Positions 26,487 to 34,897 of a stretch of 64,000 nucleotides of DNA are shown in pieces (within the stretch, counting starts at the first letter, position 1; each line of letters opens with the position of its first letter). Source of the stretch: Streptomyces sp. NBC_01275. Its GTDB lineage: Bacteria; Actinomycetota; Actinomycetes; Streptomycetales; Streptomycetaceae. The stretch lies in NCBI RefSeq assembly GCF_026340655.1, contig NZ_JAPEOZ010000001.1, positions 8,494,001 through 8,558,000 of the forward strand, given 5' to 3'. The notes under the pieces are model-generated. The model saw only the letters and a list, made by a program, of their open reading frames with translations. It searched no databases and was not told where the DNA came from. Position numbers and translations under genes: made by a program.

Positions 26487-27059
26487 CCCGGCGCGCACCC
26501 CGTCCAGGGCGATGGCCAGGACGCGGTCGCGCTGGGCGTCGTCCACGAAGGCGGTCGCCGTGATGCCCGCGACCAGGCGCAGCAGATCGCCGAAGTCCAT
26601 GTCCGCCCGCGCCTGCCCGGCCTGCTGCGCCCGCTCGAACAGCGGGCCGCCCGCCGCGTACATCGAGTCGCGGCAGGCCTGGAAGATCTCCGACCCGTCC
26701 TCCAGCGCCTCGCGCACCGCCCGCTTGGTGACCATGTAGCCCACGAACCGGTCGAGCCAGGACGTGAGCGCCTTCCAGGGCTCCAGGCCGGCGAGTTCCA
26801 CGGCCGCCCGGCACAGCGCGTTGACCTCGTCCGCGTAGACGCTCTCGAACAGCGTCCGGCGGGTCGGGAAGTTGCGGTACAGGGTGCCGATGCCGACGCC
26901 CGCGCGCCGGGCGATGTCCTCCAGGGACGCCTCGGAGCCGTGCTCGGCGAACGCCTCGCGCGCGGCGGCCAGCAGCGCGTCGTAGTTGCGCGCCGCGTCC
27001 TTACGCTGCGGGCGCTGGGCCGCGACGATCTCGCTGACGGGGAACGGCTGGGCCGTCAC
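26481..27059 (-). CDS. TetR-family repressor of the adjacent MFS transporter
   Basis: The 192-residue protein has an N-terminal HTH (about 22-68): ASLEDIARRAGVGIGTLYRNFPTRRTLFE. An all-helical ligand domain follows. It is divergent from the MFS exporter gene, and the gap holds two matching palindromes. Repression of efflux until a drug or metabolite binds is the usual arrangement. Confidence 0.92.
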   Translation of the reverse strand: MTAQPFPVSEIVAAQRPQRKDAARNYDALLAAAREAFAEHGSEASLEDIARRAGVGIGTLYRNFPTRRTLFESVYADEVNALCRAAVELAGLEPWKALTSWLDRFVGYMVTKRAVREALEDGSEIFQACRDSMYAAGGPLFERAQQAGQARADMDFGDLLRLVAGITATAFVDDAQRDRVLAIALDGVRAGR

Positions 27060-27088
27060 TGCTGCCTCCCGAGTGGACCCGGTTGAAC

Positions 27089-27128
27089 CGGAGGGGTGCC
27101 TCCGCTACAGTGGAGGGGTGCCTCCACT
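27089..27128. promoter_or_regulatory. Double operator between the TetR and MFS genes
   Basis: CGGAGG-GGTG-CCTCCG (27089-27104) and AGTGGAGG-GGTG-CCTCCACT (27109-27128) share the core GGAGGGGTGCCTCC, with centres 22 bases apart. Two dimers could bind on the same face of the helix. Both flank the start of the regulator gene. The MFS leader behind them (27129-27242) is strongly C/T-rich, with TTCGGCTCCTCT repeated. Confidence 0.75.
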
Positions 27129-27242
27129 TTAACAGTCCGAGGCCCTCTTCTCCCCTTCCTCCTCCTTCGGCCTGTCCTTGGCCTCTCCTTCGGCTCCTCT
27201 TTCGGCTCCTCTTTCCTCTTTCCGCTTTCCGAGAGGTCTCTC

Positions 27243-28691
27243 ATGCCTCGCACCTCCACCCGCGTCACCTTCGCGGTCCTCGCGACCGGCGCCGGCGTGT
27301 TCTCCATGCTCCAGTCGCTGATAGCGCCGGCCCTGCCGACCGTCCAGCACGCCCTGCACACCTCGCAGTCCACCGCGACCTGGGTGATGACCGCGTATCT
27401 GCTGTCCGCCTCCGTCTTCACCCCGATCCTCGGCCGCGTCGGCGACCTGATCGGCAAGAAGCGCACCCTCGTCGCGGTCCTGGTCGCCGTCCTGGCGGGC
27501 TGTCTGCTCGCCGCGCTCGCGCCGACCATCGGCGTCCTGATCGTCGCCCGGGTCGTCCAGGGCGTCGGCGGCGCCCTGTTCCCGCTGTCCTTCGGCATCA
27601 TCCGGGACGAGTTCGCCGCCTCCGAGGTGCCCGGCAGCATCAGCAACCTGTCCGCCGTCATCGCCGCCGGCGGCGGCGTCGGCATGGTCGCCGCCGGACC
27701 CATCGTCTCCGCGCTCGACTACCGCTGGCTGTTCTGGATCCCCGTCGCCATCGTCGCCGCCGCCGCGCTGATCGCCCTGCGCTACGTGCCCGAGTCGCCC
27801 AACAGGGCCGAGGGCAAGGTCAGTTGGCTCGGCGCGGTGCTGCTGTCGGGCTGGCTGGTCGCCCTGCTGCTGCCGCTCAGTCAGGCGGGGGGCTGGGGCT
27901 GGGGATCGGTCCGCGTGATCGGTCTGTTCGCCCTCGCCGTCGTCCTGTTCGTCCTGTGGCTGCTGACCGAGGCCCGCTCCCGCAGCCCGCTCATCGACCT
28001 GCGCATCATGCGGCTGCCCGCCGTGTGGACGACCAACCTCGCCGCCCTGCTGTTCGGCGCGGGCATGTACGCGATCTGGTCCTTCCTGCCCGGCTTCGTC
28101 CAGACCCCGTCCACGGCCGGCTACGGCTTCGGCGCCAGCGTCACCGCCTCCGGGCTCCTCATGCTGCCGATGCTGGTCGCGATGTTCGTCTCCGGCGTGC
28201 TCAGCGGCCGCCTCGAACCCCGCCTCGGCGCCAAGACGTTGCTCACCACCGGCGCCGCGCTCGGCGCCCTGGCCCTCGGCTTCCTCGCCCTCTGGCACGA
28301 CCGCCAGTGGCAAGTCGCCCTTGTGGCAGGCGTGTTCGGCCTCGGGATCGGGCTCGCCTTCGCCTCCATGGCCAACCTGATCGTCGGCAGCGTTCCCGCC
28401 GAGCAGACCGGCGCGGCCACCGGCATGAACGCCAACATCCGCACCATCGGCGGCTCCATCGGCGCGGCCGTCACCGGCGTTCTGGTCACCGGCCGACTCC
28501 AGCCCTCGGGCCTGCCCTACGACTCCGGCTACACCCACGGCTTCACCCTGCTGGCCCTGCTCTGCCTGGGCGCGGCCCTCGCCGCCCTCCTGGTCCCCGT
28601 CCGCCGCACCGCCCGCCCCGCGGCCCCGACCGCGCAACCGGCCCCGACCGCGCAGCCGGCCCCGGCCGCCGCACCGGCCCGCGTACGGTAG
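27243..28691 (+). CDS. MFS drug transporter, DHA2-like (14-TM type)
   Basis: The 482-residue membrane protein has the DHA motif LGRVGDLIGKKRTL near residue 62, many hydrophobic segments and GNxN-like NANIRTIGGSIGAAVTG near 395. The C-terminal tail is a cytoplasmic Pro/Ala repeat (APTAQP). It probably exports a drug or metabolite by proton antiport, under the divergent TetR. The ATG at 27243 follows GAGAGG. Confidence 0.9.
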   Translation: MPRTSTRVTFAVLATGAGVFSMLQSLIAPALPTVQHALHTSQSTATWVMTAYLLSASVFTPILGRVGDLIGKKRTLVAVLVAVLAGCLLAALAPTIGVLIVARVVQGVGGALFPLSFGIIRDEFAASEVPGSISNLSAVIAAGGGVGMVAAGPIVSALDYRWLFWIPVAIVAAAALIALRYVPESPNRAEGKVSWLGAVLLSGWLVALLLPLSQAGGWGWGSVRVIGLFALAVVLFVLWLLTEARSRSPLIDLRIMRLPAVWTTNLAALLFGAGMYAIWSFLPGFVQTPSTAGYGFGASVTASGLLMLPMLVAMFVSGVLSGRLEPRLGAKTLLTTGAALGALALGFLALWHDRQWQVALVAGVFGLGIGLAFASMANLIVGSVPAEQTGAATGMNANIRTIGGSIGAAVTGVLVTGRLQPSGLPYDSGYTHGFTLLALLCLGAALAALLVPVRRTARPAAPTAQPAPTAQPAPAAAPARVR

Positions 28692-28735
28692 GGTTTACCT
28701 GCGCGTTCCCGCGGTTCACCGCCGCGGAAGCGCGA

Positions 28736-28809
<74 letters not shown>

Positions 28810-28830
28810 CTCGAAGGAGTCACAGCTCAG

Positions 28831-28863
28831 GGGCTGTTTCGGAGCAATCCGAAACAGCCCTTT
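28831..28863 (+). terminator. Intrinsic terminator after tRNA-Pro
   Basis: GGGCTGTTTCGG (28831-28842) pairs perfectly with CCGAAACAGCCC (28849-28860) around a six-base loop, followed by TTT. It may also stop the convergent glycosidase transcript ending at 28876. Confidence 0.9.
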
Positions 28864-28875
28864 CCGCTGCCGTCG

Positions 28876-31800
28876 TCAGGGCTTGATCGGCTTCACCTTC
28901 TTGTCGACGCCGTTCACCCGCACGGTGACGCTCCTCCGGTTGCGCGCCCGGTCGGCCACGACGCTGTAGGACGTGACCTTCCCGTCCCGCCACGCGCAGC
29001 CGACCTCGTAGCCGCCACGGGCGCGGAGCCCGGTGAAGGACCCCTCGGCCTTCCACGCGTCCGGCAGGGCGGGCAGCAGGTGGACGACGCCGTCGTGGCT
29101 CTGCAGGAGCATCTCCGCCACGGCGCCCGTGATGCCGAAGTTGCCGTCCATCTGGAAGGGCGGGTGGTTGCCGAACAGGTTGGGCAGCGTGTTGTAGGTC
29201 AACAGCCCGCGCAGCATGATCTGGGCGCGATGCCCGTCTCCCAGGCGGGCGAAGAGCGCCGCCCGCCAGGGCCAGGTCCATGAGCGTCGGCTGTCGCCGG
29301 ACACCGTCGCGGCCGTGAACGGGACGCCCTCCTTCTCGCCGCACCGCGCCTTGAGCGAGACGAGCGCGGCGGCCGCGAAGGCAGGCGTTCCCGGGGTGAT
29401 CTGGCGGCCCGGGTAGACCGCGAAGAGGTGCGAGGTGTGGCGGTGGATGTCGGTGGGGCTGTCCAGGTCCTCCTGCCACTCCTGGAGCTGACCCCACTGG
29501 CCGATCTTGTTCGGCGCGAGGCGTGCCTGGAGGTCCGCGATCTTGGTCCGGTAGGCGGGATCCGCCTTGAGCACCGCCTCGCAGTCGAGGTAGTTCTGGA
29601 ACAGGTCCCAGATGATCTGCTGGTCGTACATGACGCCGTCCTCGCGCGGCCCGTGCTCGGGGGACCAGCCGTTCGGCGCGACGAGGAGCCCGTCCTCGCG
29701 CTCCTTGAGCTGGTCCTCCCAGAACTCGCAGATCTCCTTGATCATCGGGTGGGCGACGGTGCGGAGATAGTCCAGGTCCTGGGTGAACGCCCAATGCTCG
29801 TACAGGTGTTGGGCGTACCAGGCGCTCGCGACGGTGTTCCACTCCCATGAGTTGCCGCCGAAGACGCTCTGGCTGGTGCGGGCGGTCCAGCCGCGCGTGT
29901 CCTCGCCGAAGGCGTTGCGGGTCGCCACACGGCTGGGCACCGCCACCTCCTGGACGAACCGGACGAGCGCCTCATGGCACTCCGACAGGTTCGTCGTCTC
30001 GGCTCCCCAGTAGTTCATCTGGACATTGATGTTGGTGTGGTAGTCGGAGGCCCACGCCGGCTGGTTGCTGTCGTTCCAGAGCCCCTGCAGATTGGCGGGC
30101 AGGCCGTTCGGGCGAGAGGAACTGATCAGCAGGTAGCGGCCGTAGTCGAACATCGTCTGCTCGAGCGTCGGGTCCTGACCGCCCGCCGCGTAACGCGCCA
30201 GCCGGGCGTCGGTCGGCAGGGCGACGACGGCGGCGTCGGAGGCGCCCCAGGCGACCGAGACCCGGTTCATGAGGGCGCGGGTCTCGGCGGTGTGCTCGGC
30301 GCGCAGCTCGTCGTAGGACCGGGCGGCCGCCCTGGCCAGCGTCCTTTCGACGATCGGTTGCGGATCGGGTCCGCGCCACCCGGCGGCGGCGTCGAGCTTG
30401 TAGTCGGTGCGGGCGTCGAGGAACAGGGTCAGGGTCGTGCAGCCGCTGAACCGGAGCACCGACCCGTCGGCGCGGAGGTCGCCGTCGGTGTGCACGGCCT
30501 GGACGGTGCACGTGTGCCTGAGTCCGTTGCCCATGACGCCGCGGAAGGCGATCCGCCCGGCGGCGGCGTCGACGCTCGTCGGGGCCTCGTCCTGCCCGGA
30601 CGTCAGCGAGATCGCTCCGGAGAGCCCCCGGGCGGCGTCCGACGTGTACCGGAAGACCATGACGTCCGCGGACCGGCCGGCGAAGGCCTCGCGCAGGACG
30701 CGCCGTCCCGGCGCGCCGAAGCGGGTGACGTGGACGCCCTGCGTGAAGTCGAGGCTGCGCCGGTAGTCGACGACCGTCCGCTGCGTGCGCGTGTCGAAGC
30801 CCGCGCCTGTCAGCGCGATCTCCCCGATCTGCAGGCCGGTGGAGGACGCGCCGGGGGTCAGAGTGAGCCGGTACACGCGGTAGGCCGTGCTGTTGGCGAC
30901 CTGGAAGGTCCGCCTCTCGCCGCGGCCGGCGAAGGGCTTTGCGGGCTTCTGCGTGTCGAGGGTCGTCCAGGCGCGCCCGTCCTGCGACGCCTCGAGCCGC
31001 CATCGCCGGGGGTCGTCCCGCGGCCGGTCCGGGGCCGCCGTCAGCGTGTACGAGGTGACGACGGCCTCGCGGGTCAGCTCGGCCTGCCAGACGACCGCCG
31101 GTGCGGCGCCGTCGACCCGCCAGACCGTGGCCGGATCGCCGTCCACCGAACGCGAGATGTCCGTGGCCCGGGATCCGGCGCCGGATCCCTTGGAGTGTCC
31201 GCTCGGCGACGACAGGTACGTCGGGCCGGCCCCGCCGAGGTCGACGCCGGACAGGCCGATCTCGCTCACCTGGAAGTGGCTGACGCCCGCCTTGGGGACG
31301 AAGTCGAACCGGTAGAAGCGGTAGGCCGCGGTGGCGGCACAGGTGAACTCCTTCGTCTGGAACCGGCTCTCGAAGGGCGTCTCCAGCGTGCGGCCGTCCA
31401 GCGTGGTCCAGGTGGCGCCGTCGGCGGAACCGGAGAACGTCCACTCCTGCGGGTCGCGCTGCGGCACGTCGTTGGCGCTCGTCAGACGGTAGGACGCGAC
31501 CGCGACGGGGTCGGGGAGCTCGACCTGCCACTGCACCTTCGAACCAGGCCCCTCGATGCACCACTTGGTGCTCGGGTCGCCGTCGTAGGTGTTGTCGACG
31601 CCCTCCGACGAGGACGAGCTGTACGGTCCCCCCGGGGCCGTGACCTTCGGACGCGCACGGGTGGCGAAGGCGACGACGACGTCGCCGAAGTTCCGGTACG
31701 AGCCGAAGCCGGTCATGCCGGTGTCGAAGTCGCTGTCCGGCTTGCCCGCCAGAGCGTTGTCGTAGTCGTTGACCCCGCCCCACAGACTCTGTTCGTTGAA

Positions 31801-32079
31801 CTGGATGCGCTCCTCGTCGGGATCGGCGAAGAGCATGGCGCCCAGTCGGCCGTTGCCGATCGGCAGGGCCTGCGACTCCCAGTCGACGGCGGGTACGGAG
31901 TACGTCAGCGCCTTGCGGGACAGGGTCGGCCACCGGACGGCCGCGGGCGCGTCGGTTCCTGCGGCGACGGCCTGTCCCACGGGGGTTCCGCCGGCCGGCT
32001 CGGTGAGCAGAGGGGCAAGGGCGAGGGCTCCGCCGTACTTGAGGATGCTGCGTCGCTGCGGTGGGAATTCATTGATCAC
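28876..32079 (-). CDS. Tat-exported GH95 family alpha-L-fucosidase-like enzyme with two discoidin domains
   Basis: The 1067-residue protein begins with a twin-arginine signal ([12 protein letters not shown]). The GH95 N-terminal beta-domain ([29 protein letters not shown]) is split by two F5/8-type discoidin modules, at about 150-275 and 290-420. The helical barrel then carries [11 protein letters not shown] near 683, SPEHGP near 805 and FQMDGNFG near 979. These are the regions that hold the catalytic Asn, Glu and Asp in this family. The GTG at 32079 has GGAGA eight bases upstream, better than upstream candidates at 32103 or 32115. It probably releases fucose or a related sugar outside the cell. 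Confidence 0.88.
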   Translation of the reverse strand: MINEFPPQRRSILKYGGALALAPLLTEPAGGTPVGQAVAAGTDAPAAVRWPTLSRKALTYSVPAVDWESQALPIGNGRLGAMLFADPDEERIQFNEQSLWGGVNDYDNALAGKPDSDFDTGMTGFGSYRNFGDVVVAFATRARPKVTAPGGPYSSSSSEGVDNTYDGDPSTKWCIEGPGSKVQWQVELPDPVAVASYRLTSANDVPQRDPQEWTFSGSADGATWTTLDGRTLETPFESRFQTKEFTCAATAAYRFYRFDFVPKAGVSHFQVSEIGLSGVDLGGAGPTYLSSPSGHSKGSGAGSRATDISRSVDGDPATVWRVDGAAPAVVWQAELTREAVVTSYTLTAAPDRPRDDPRRWRLEASQDGRAWTTLDTQKPAKPFAGRGERRTFQVANSTAYRVYRLTLTPGASSTGLQIGEIALTGAGFDTRTQRTVVDYRRSLDFTQGVHVTRFGAPGRRVLREAFAGRSADVMVFRYTSDAARGLSGAISLTSGQDEAPTSVDAAAGRIAFRGVMGNGLRHTCTVQAVHTDGDLRADGSVLRFSGCTTLTLFLDARTDYKLDAAAGWRGPDPQPIVERTLARAAARSYDELRAEHTAETRALMNRVSVAWGASDAAVVALPTDARLARYAAGGQDPTLEQTMFDYGRYLLISSSRPNGLPANLQGLWNDSNQPAWASDYHTNINVQMNYWGAETTNLSECHEALVRFVQEVAVPSRVATRNAFGEDTRGWTARTSQSVFGGNSWEWNTVASAWYAQHLYEHWAFTQDLDYLRTVAHPMIKEICEFWEDQLKEREDGLLVAPNGWSPEHGPREDGVMYDQQIIWDLFQNYLDCEAVLKADPAYRTKIADLQARLAPNKIGQWGQLQEWQEDLDSPTDIHRHTSHLFAVYPGRQITPGTPAFAAAALVSLKARCGEKEGVPFTAATVSGDSRRSWTWPWRAALFARLGDGHRAQIMLRGLLTYNTLPNLFGNHPPFQMDGNFGITGAVAEMLLQSHDGVVHLLPALPDAWKAEGSFTGLRARGGYEVGCAWRDGKVTSYSVVADRARNRRSVTVRVNGVDKKVKPIKP

Positions 32080-32270
32080 GGTAAGATCTCCAGGCCCATT
32101 CATCGGCTCTTTCACAGAGGAATTGACGGTCGCATCGGTGCCCTTCCCGGGGCGCGATCATCGTCGCCGGTGAATAGATCGGATGTCTAGGGGTGGGATG
32201 CCATCGGCTCGGCTGCTGTGTCGCCGAGGTCGGCGGCAACCGGCGGGCGTGCGACGTCTCCCGGAGAGAG

Positions 32271-32969
32271 TCAGTAGCGGGCCGTCACCTCCGCCAGGTA
32301 GCCGCGCAGCATCACCTTCGCCTCCGCCAGGAGGGCCGCGTCGCCCTGGGGGTCGCGGCGGAAGGCCTCCTGGGCTAGTGCGTCGGCGGCGAGGATCGCC
32401 GCATGGCAGGACCGGGCCAGCGCCTCGTCGTCGCGGGCGACCTCCAGCGCGAGCAGGACCCGGCGGATGCCGTCGGCCATCCGGCGCTTGTGCTCCCGGT
32501 CGGCGGCGCGGGTCTGCTCGGTCAGCCCGCTGCCGAACCACAGGGCGCGGAAGCCGTGTTCGGTGCGGTAGATCCCGGCGTACGCGTCGACGAGCACGCC
32601 GACGGGGTCGTCCCAGGGCTCCTGCGCCGCGCTGCGCGCCAGGTCGTCCATCACCGACTCCAGGCGCGCGAAGTAGCCCGCCGCGAGGGCGTCGATGATC
32701 GCGCCGCGGTCCGGGAGGTACTGGTACAGCGAGCCGACCGACACCTTGGCCGCGGCCGCGACCCGCGTCGTGGTGAGCGCCTCGACGCCCTCGTCGACCA
32801 GGAGGCGCTCGGCCGCCTCCAGCAGCAGGGCCAGCCGCGCCCTGCTGCGTGCCTGCCGGGGGGTGCGGCGCAAGGGGGTGACGCCCGGGACGGGACCCTG
32901 CGCCCCGCCGGACTCCGCGCCGGATCCTGCACCGGACTCCGAGCCGGATTCTGCGGCCGACCGACCCAC
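32271..32969 (-). CDS. TetR-family regulator divergent from the aldolase/kinase pair
   Basis: The 232-residue protein has a Ser/Gly-rich N-terminal tail of about 30 residues, then an HTH at about 40-88 (TTTRVAAAAKVSVGSLYQYLPDRGAIIDAL). The C-terminal ligand domain resembles the TetR_C class with WFGSGLTEQTR. The GTG start has GGAGG seven bases upstream. An inverted repeat in the short divergent gap is its likely operator. The ~190-base gap to the fucosidase-like gene shows no clear signal. Confidence 0.9.
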   Translation of the reverse strand: MGRSAAESGSESGAGSGAESGGAQGPVPGVTPLRRTPRQARSRARLALLLEAAERLLVDEGVEALTTTRVAAAAKVSVGSLYQYLPDRGAIIDALAAGYFARLESVMDDLARSAAQEPWDDPVGVLVDAYAGIYRTEHGFRALWFGSGLTEQTRAADREHKRRMADGIRRVLLALEVARDDEALARSCHAAILAADALAQEAFRRDPQGDAALLAEAKVMLRGYLAEVTARY

Positions 32970-32988
32970 CGAAATACCTCCGAACCTG

Positions 32989-33009
32989 AACGTGACTTTG
33001 TTTCACGTT
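32989..33009. promoter_or_regulatory. Putative TetR operator AACGTGA-N7-TCACGTT
   Basis: A perfect seven-base inverted repeat lies between the divergent TetR and aldolase genes. A possible -10 box, TAGGCT, follows at 33010-33015, 12 bases before the aldolase ATG. There is no ribosome site, so the aldolase message may start very near its ATG. Confidence 0.65.
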
Positions 33010-33027
33010 TAGGCTAGCGTCGCGGCC

Positions 33028-33714
33028 ATGACGGACTCAAGCTCCGCGCTGGGTCAGGAGCGGGCCGCCGTGGCCGACGCCTGCCGGCGCCTGGGGGCCG
33101 AGGGCCTCCTCATCGGCACATCGGGGAACGTGAGCGTGCGCACGGGGGACCGGGTCGCGATCACCGCGACCGGAGCGGCCCTCGCCGAACTCACCCCGGA
33201 CCAGGTGACCGTGGTCGACCTCGACGGCAAAGTCGTGGCCGGGACCCTGCGGCCGACCTCCGAACTGGAACTCCACCTAGGCGTGTACGGGCGCTACGGC
33301 ACGGGCGCCGTCGTCCACACCCACGCCCCGATGGTCACCGCCCTGTCCTGCGTGCTCGACGAACTCCCCTGCATCCACTACCAGTTGCTCGCGCTGGGCG
33401 GCACCGTGCGCGTCGCGCCGTACGCCACCTTCGGCAGCCCGGAGCTCGCCGAGTCGGTGCTCTCCGCGCTCGACGGCCGTAGCGCCGCCCTGATGGCGAA
33501 CCATGGCGCGGTCACCCATGCGACCACCCTCGACCAGGCGGTCGAGCACGCGCTGCTGCTCGAATGGGCCTGTGGCGTCTACCAGCGCGCGGCCGCCATG
33601 GGACGGCCCCGGGTCCTCGACGAACAGCAGCAGCTCGCGGTGATCGAGGCCGCGATCGCCCGGAACTACGGCACCACCCACCCCGTACCGCCCGCGCAGG
33701 AGGAGAGCCGATGA
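33028..33714 (+). CDS. Class II aldolase/epimerase (FucA/AraD-like)
   Basis: The 228-residue protein has the class II zinc site: HTHAP near residue 92, ANHG near 155 and the acidic SELELHL near 75. Its length is close to fuculose-1-phosphate aldolase. It shares a four-base overlap with the PfkB kinase gene. Kinase plus aldolase could phosphorylate and split a sugar; L-fuculose fits the neighbouring fucosidase, but this is inference. Confidence 0.9.
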   Translation: MTDSSSALGQERAAVADACRRLGAEGLLIGTSGNVSVRTGDRVAITATGAALAELTPDQVTVVDLDGKVVAGTLRPTSELELHLGVYGRYGTGAVVHTHAPMVTALSCVLDELPCIHYQLLALGGTVRVAPYATFGSPELAESVLSALDGRSAALMANHGAVTHATTLDQAVEHALLLEWACGVYQRAAAMGRPRVLDEQQQLAVIEAAIARNYGTTHPVPPAQEESR

Positions 33715-34640
33715 AGGTCGTCACGATGGGCGTCCATGTGCTGGACGTACTGGTACGGCCGGTCGACGCGATACCCGAGGGACAGGGCGCGACGCTGGTC
33801 GAGGACATCCGGATGACCGCCGCCGGGACGGCCGGCGGCACCGCCCTCACCCTCGCCAAGCTCGGCGCGCAGGTGCGCAGCGCGGGAGCCGTCGGCTCCG
33901 ACCCCACCGGCGACATGCTGGTGCAGCTCCTCGGCAGAGCGGGCATCGACACCGAGTTCCTCGTCAGACGCACCGACACCGCCACCTCCGCGAGCGTCCT
34001 GCCCATCCGCCCCAACGGCGACCGGCCCTCGCTGCACCTGCTCGGCGCCAACATCACCTACGGCCTCGACGACGTCCCCTGGGACGCCCTCGCCGAAGCC
34101 ACCCACCTGCACCTCGGCGGCCCCGAGCTGATCGGCGTCGAGGTGGCCGCGCGCATCCTGGCGTACGCCAAGGAGCACGACGTCGTCACCTCCGTGGACC
34201 TGCTCGCCCCCGGCGTCCTCGGCAGCTTCGAACAGCTCGAGGCCGCGCTGCCCTACGTCGACCATCTGCTGCCCAACGAGGACCAGGTCCTCGGCTTCAC
34301 CGGCGAGGACGACCTGCTGACCGGCGCACGCAAGCTCCTCGCCGCCGGCGCGGGCGTCGTCGCGGTCACCCGCGGCGGGGACGGCGCGCTCGTGGTGACC
34401 GCGGACGGCGCGGAACCGGTTCCCGCGTTCGTGATCGACGTCGTCGACACCACCGGGTGCGGCGACGCGTTCTCGGCGGGCTACCTGCGGGGCGTGAGCC
34501 TGGGCCGCACGCCGGGCGACGCCGCCGTCCTCGGCAGCGCCGCCGCCGCGCTCGTCGCCCAGGGCCTCGGCAGCGACCACGGCGACTTCGACCTCACGGC
34601 CGCCGACGCGTTCGCCGCGAGCCACAGGGCGCGCACGTGA
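33711..34640 (+). CDS. PfkB-family carbohydrate kinase
   Basis: The 309-residue protein has the PfkB C-terminal signature DTTGCGDAFSAGYLRG near residue 245, whose Asp is the catalytic base. The N-terminal GGTALTLAKLGAQV region is also typical. The ATG overlaps the aldolase stop (ATGA) and has AGGAGGAG upstream. It probably phosphorylates a sugar or nucleoside handled by the aldolase. A strong hairpin terminates the operon. Confidence 0.9.
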   Translation: MKVVTMGVHVLDVLVRPVDAIPEGQGATLVEDIRMTAAGTAGGTALTLAKLGAQVRSAGAVGSDPTGDMLVQLLGRAGIDTEFLVRRTDTATSASVLPIRPNGDRPSLHLLGANITYGLDDVPWDALAEATHLHLGGPELIGVEVAARILAYAKEHDVVTSVDLLAPGVLGSFEQLEAALPYVDHLLPNEDQVLGFTGEDDLLTGARKLLAAGAGVVAVTRGGDGALVVTADGAEPVPAFVIDVVDTTGCGDAFSAGYLRGVSLGRTPGDAAVLGSAAAALVAQGLGSDHGDFDLTAADAFAASHRART

Positions 34641-34641
34641 G

Positions 34642-34673
34642 AGGCCGCCTCGCGGATGTCCGCGAGGCGGCCT
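34642..34673 (+). terminator. Hairpin terminator after the PfkB gene
   Basis: AGGCCGCCTCGCGGA (34642-34656) is followed, after TG, by its exact reverse complement (34659-34673). The long GC stem without a T-run is typical of Streptomyces terminators. It may act in both directions, also ending the small-peptide transcript. Confidence 0.85.
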
Positions 34674-34694
34674 GCGGCAGTGCGGTCCCTGGTG

Positions 34695-34853
34695 CTAGGT
34701 GCAGTTCGGGACACAGCTGAGGGCTTCAAGCCGGGCCTTGGCCCCCGGGATGTGCAGGGCGGCGGCGAGCCGCGTGAGGGCGTACACCACCCTCTTCCTC
34801 GCCGGGCCCGAAGACCTCTTGCTCGCCGGGCCCGAAGACCGCTCGCGCTTCAT
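34695..34853 (-). CDS. Small 52-residue basic peptide, unknown function
   Basis: The ORF starts at an ATG with GGGAG six bases upstream and lies 44 bases after the histidine kinase stop, so it is probably co-transcribed. The peptide begins MKRERSSGPASKRSSGPARKR, with a duplicated SSGPA unit encoded by a 19-base direct repeat (34798-34816, 34822-34840). A hydrophobic middle (VVYALTRLAAALHIPGAKA) follows, and it ends SCVPNCT. The leader-like start and two terminal cysteines could suit a signalling or modified peptide. No modifying enzyme is nearby. Confidence 0.5.
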   Translation of the reverse strand: MKRERSSGPASKRSSGPARKRVVYALTRLAAALHIPGAKARLEALSCVPNCT

Positions 34854-34897
34854 GTACTGCTCCCTTCGACTCCGCTTGCGCGGGGTTGATCCATCGC

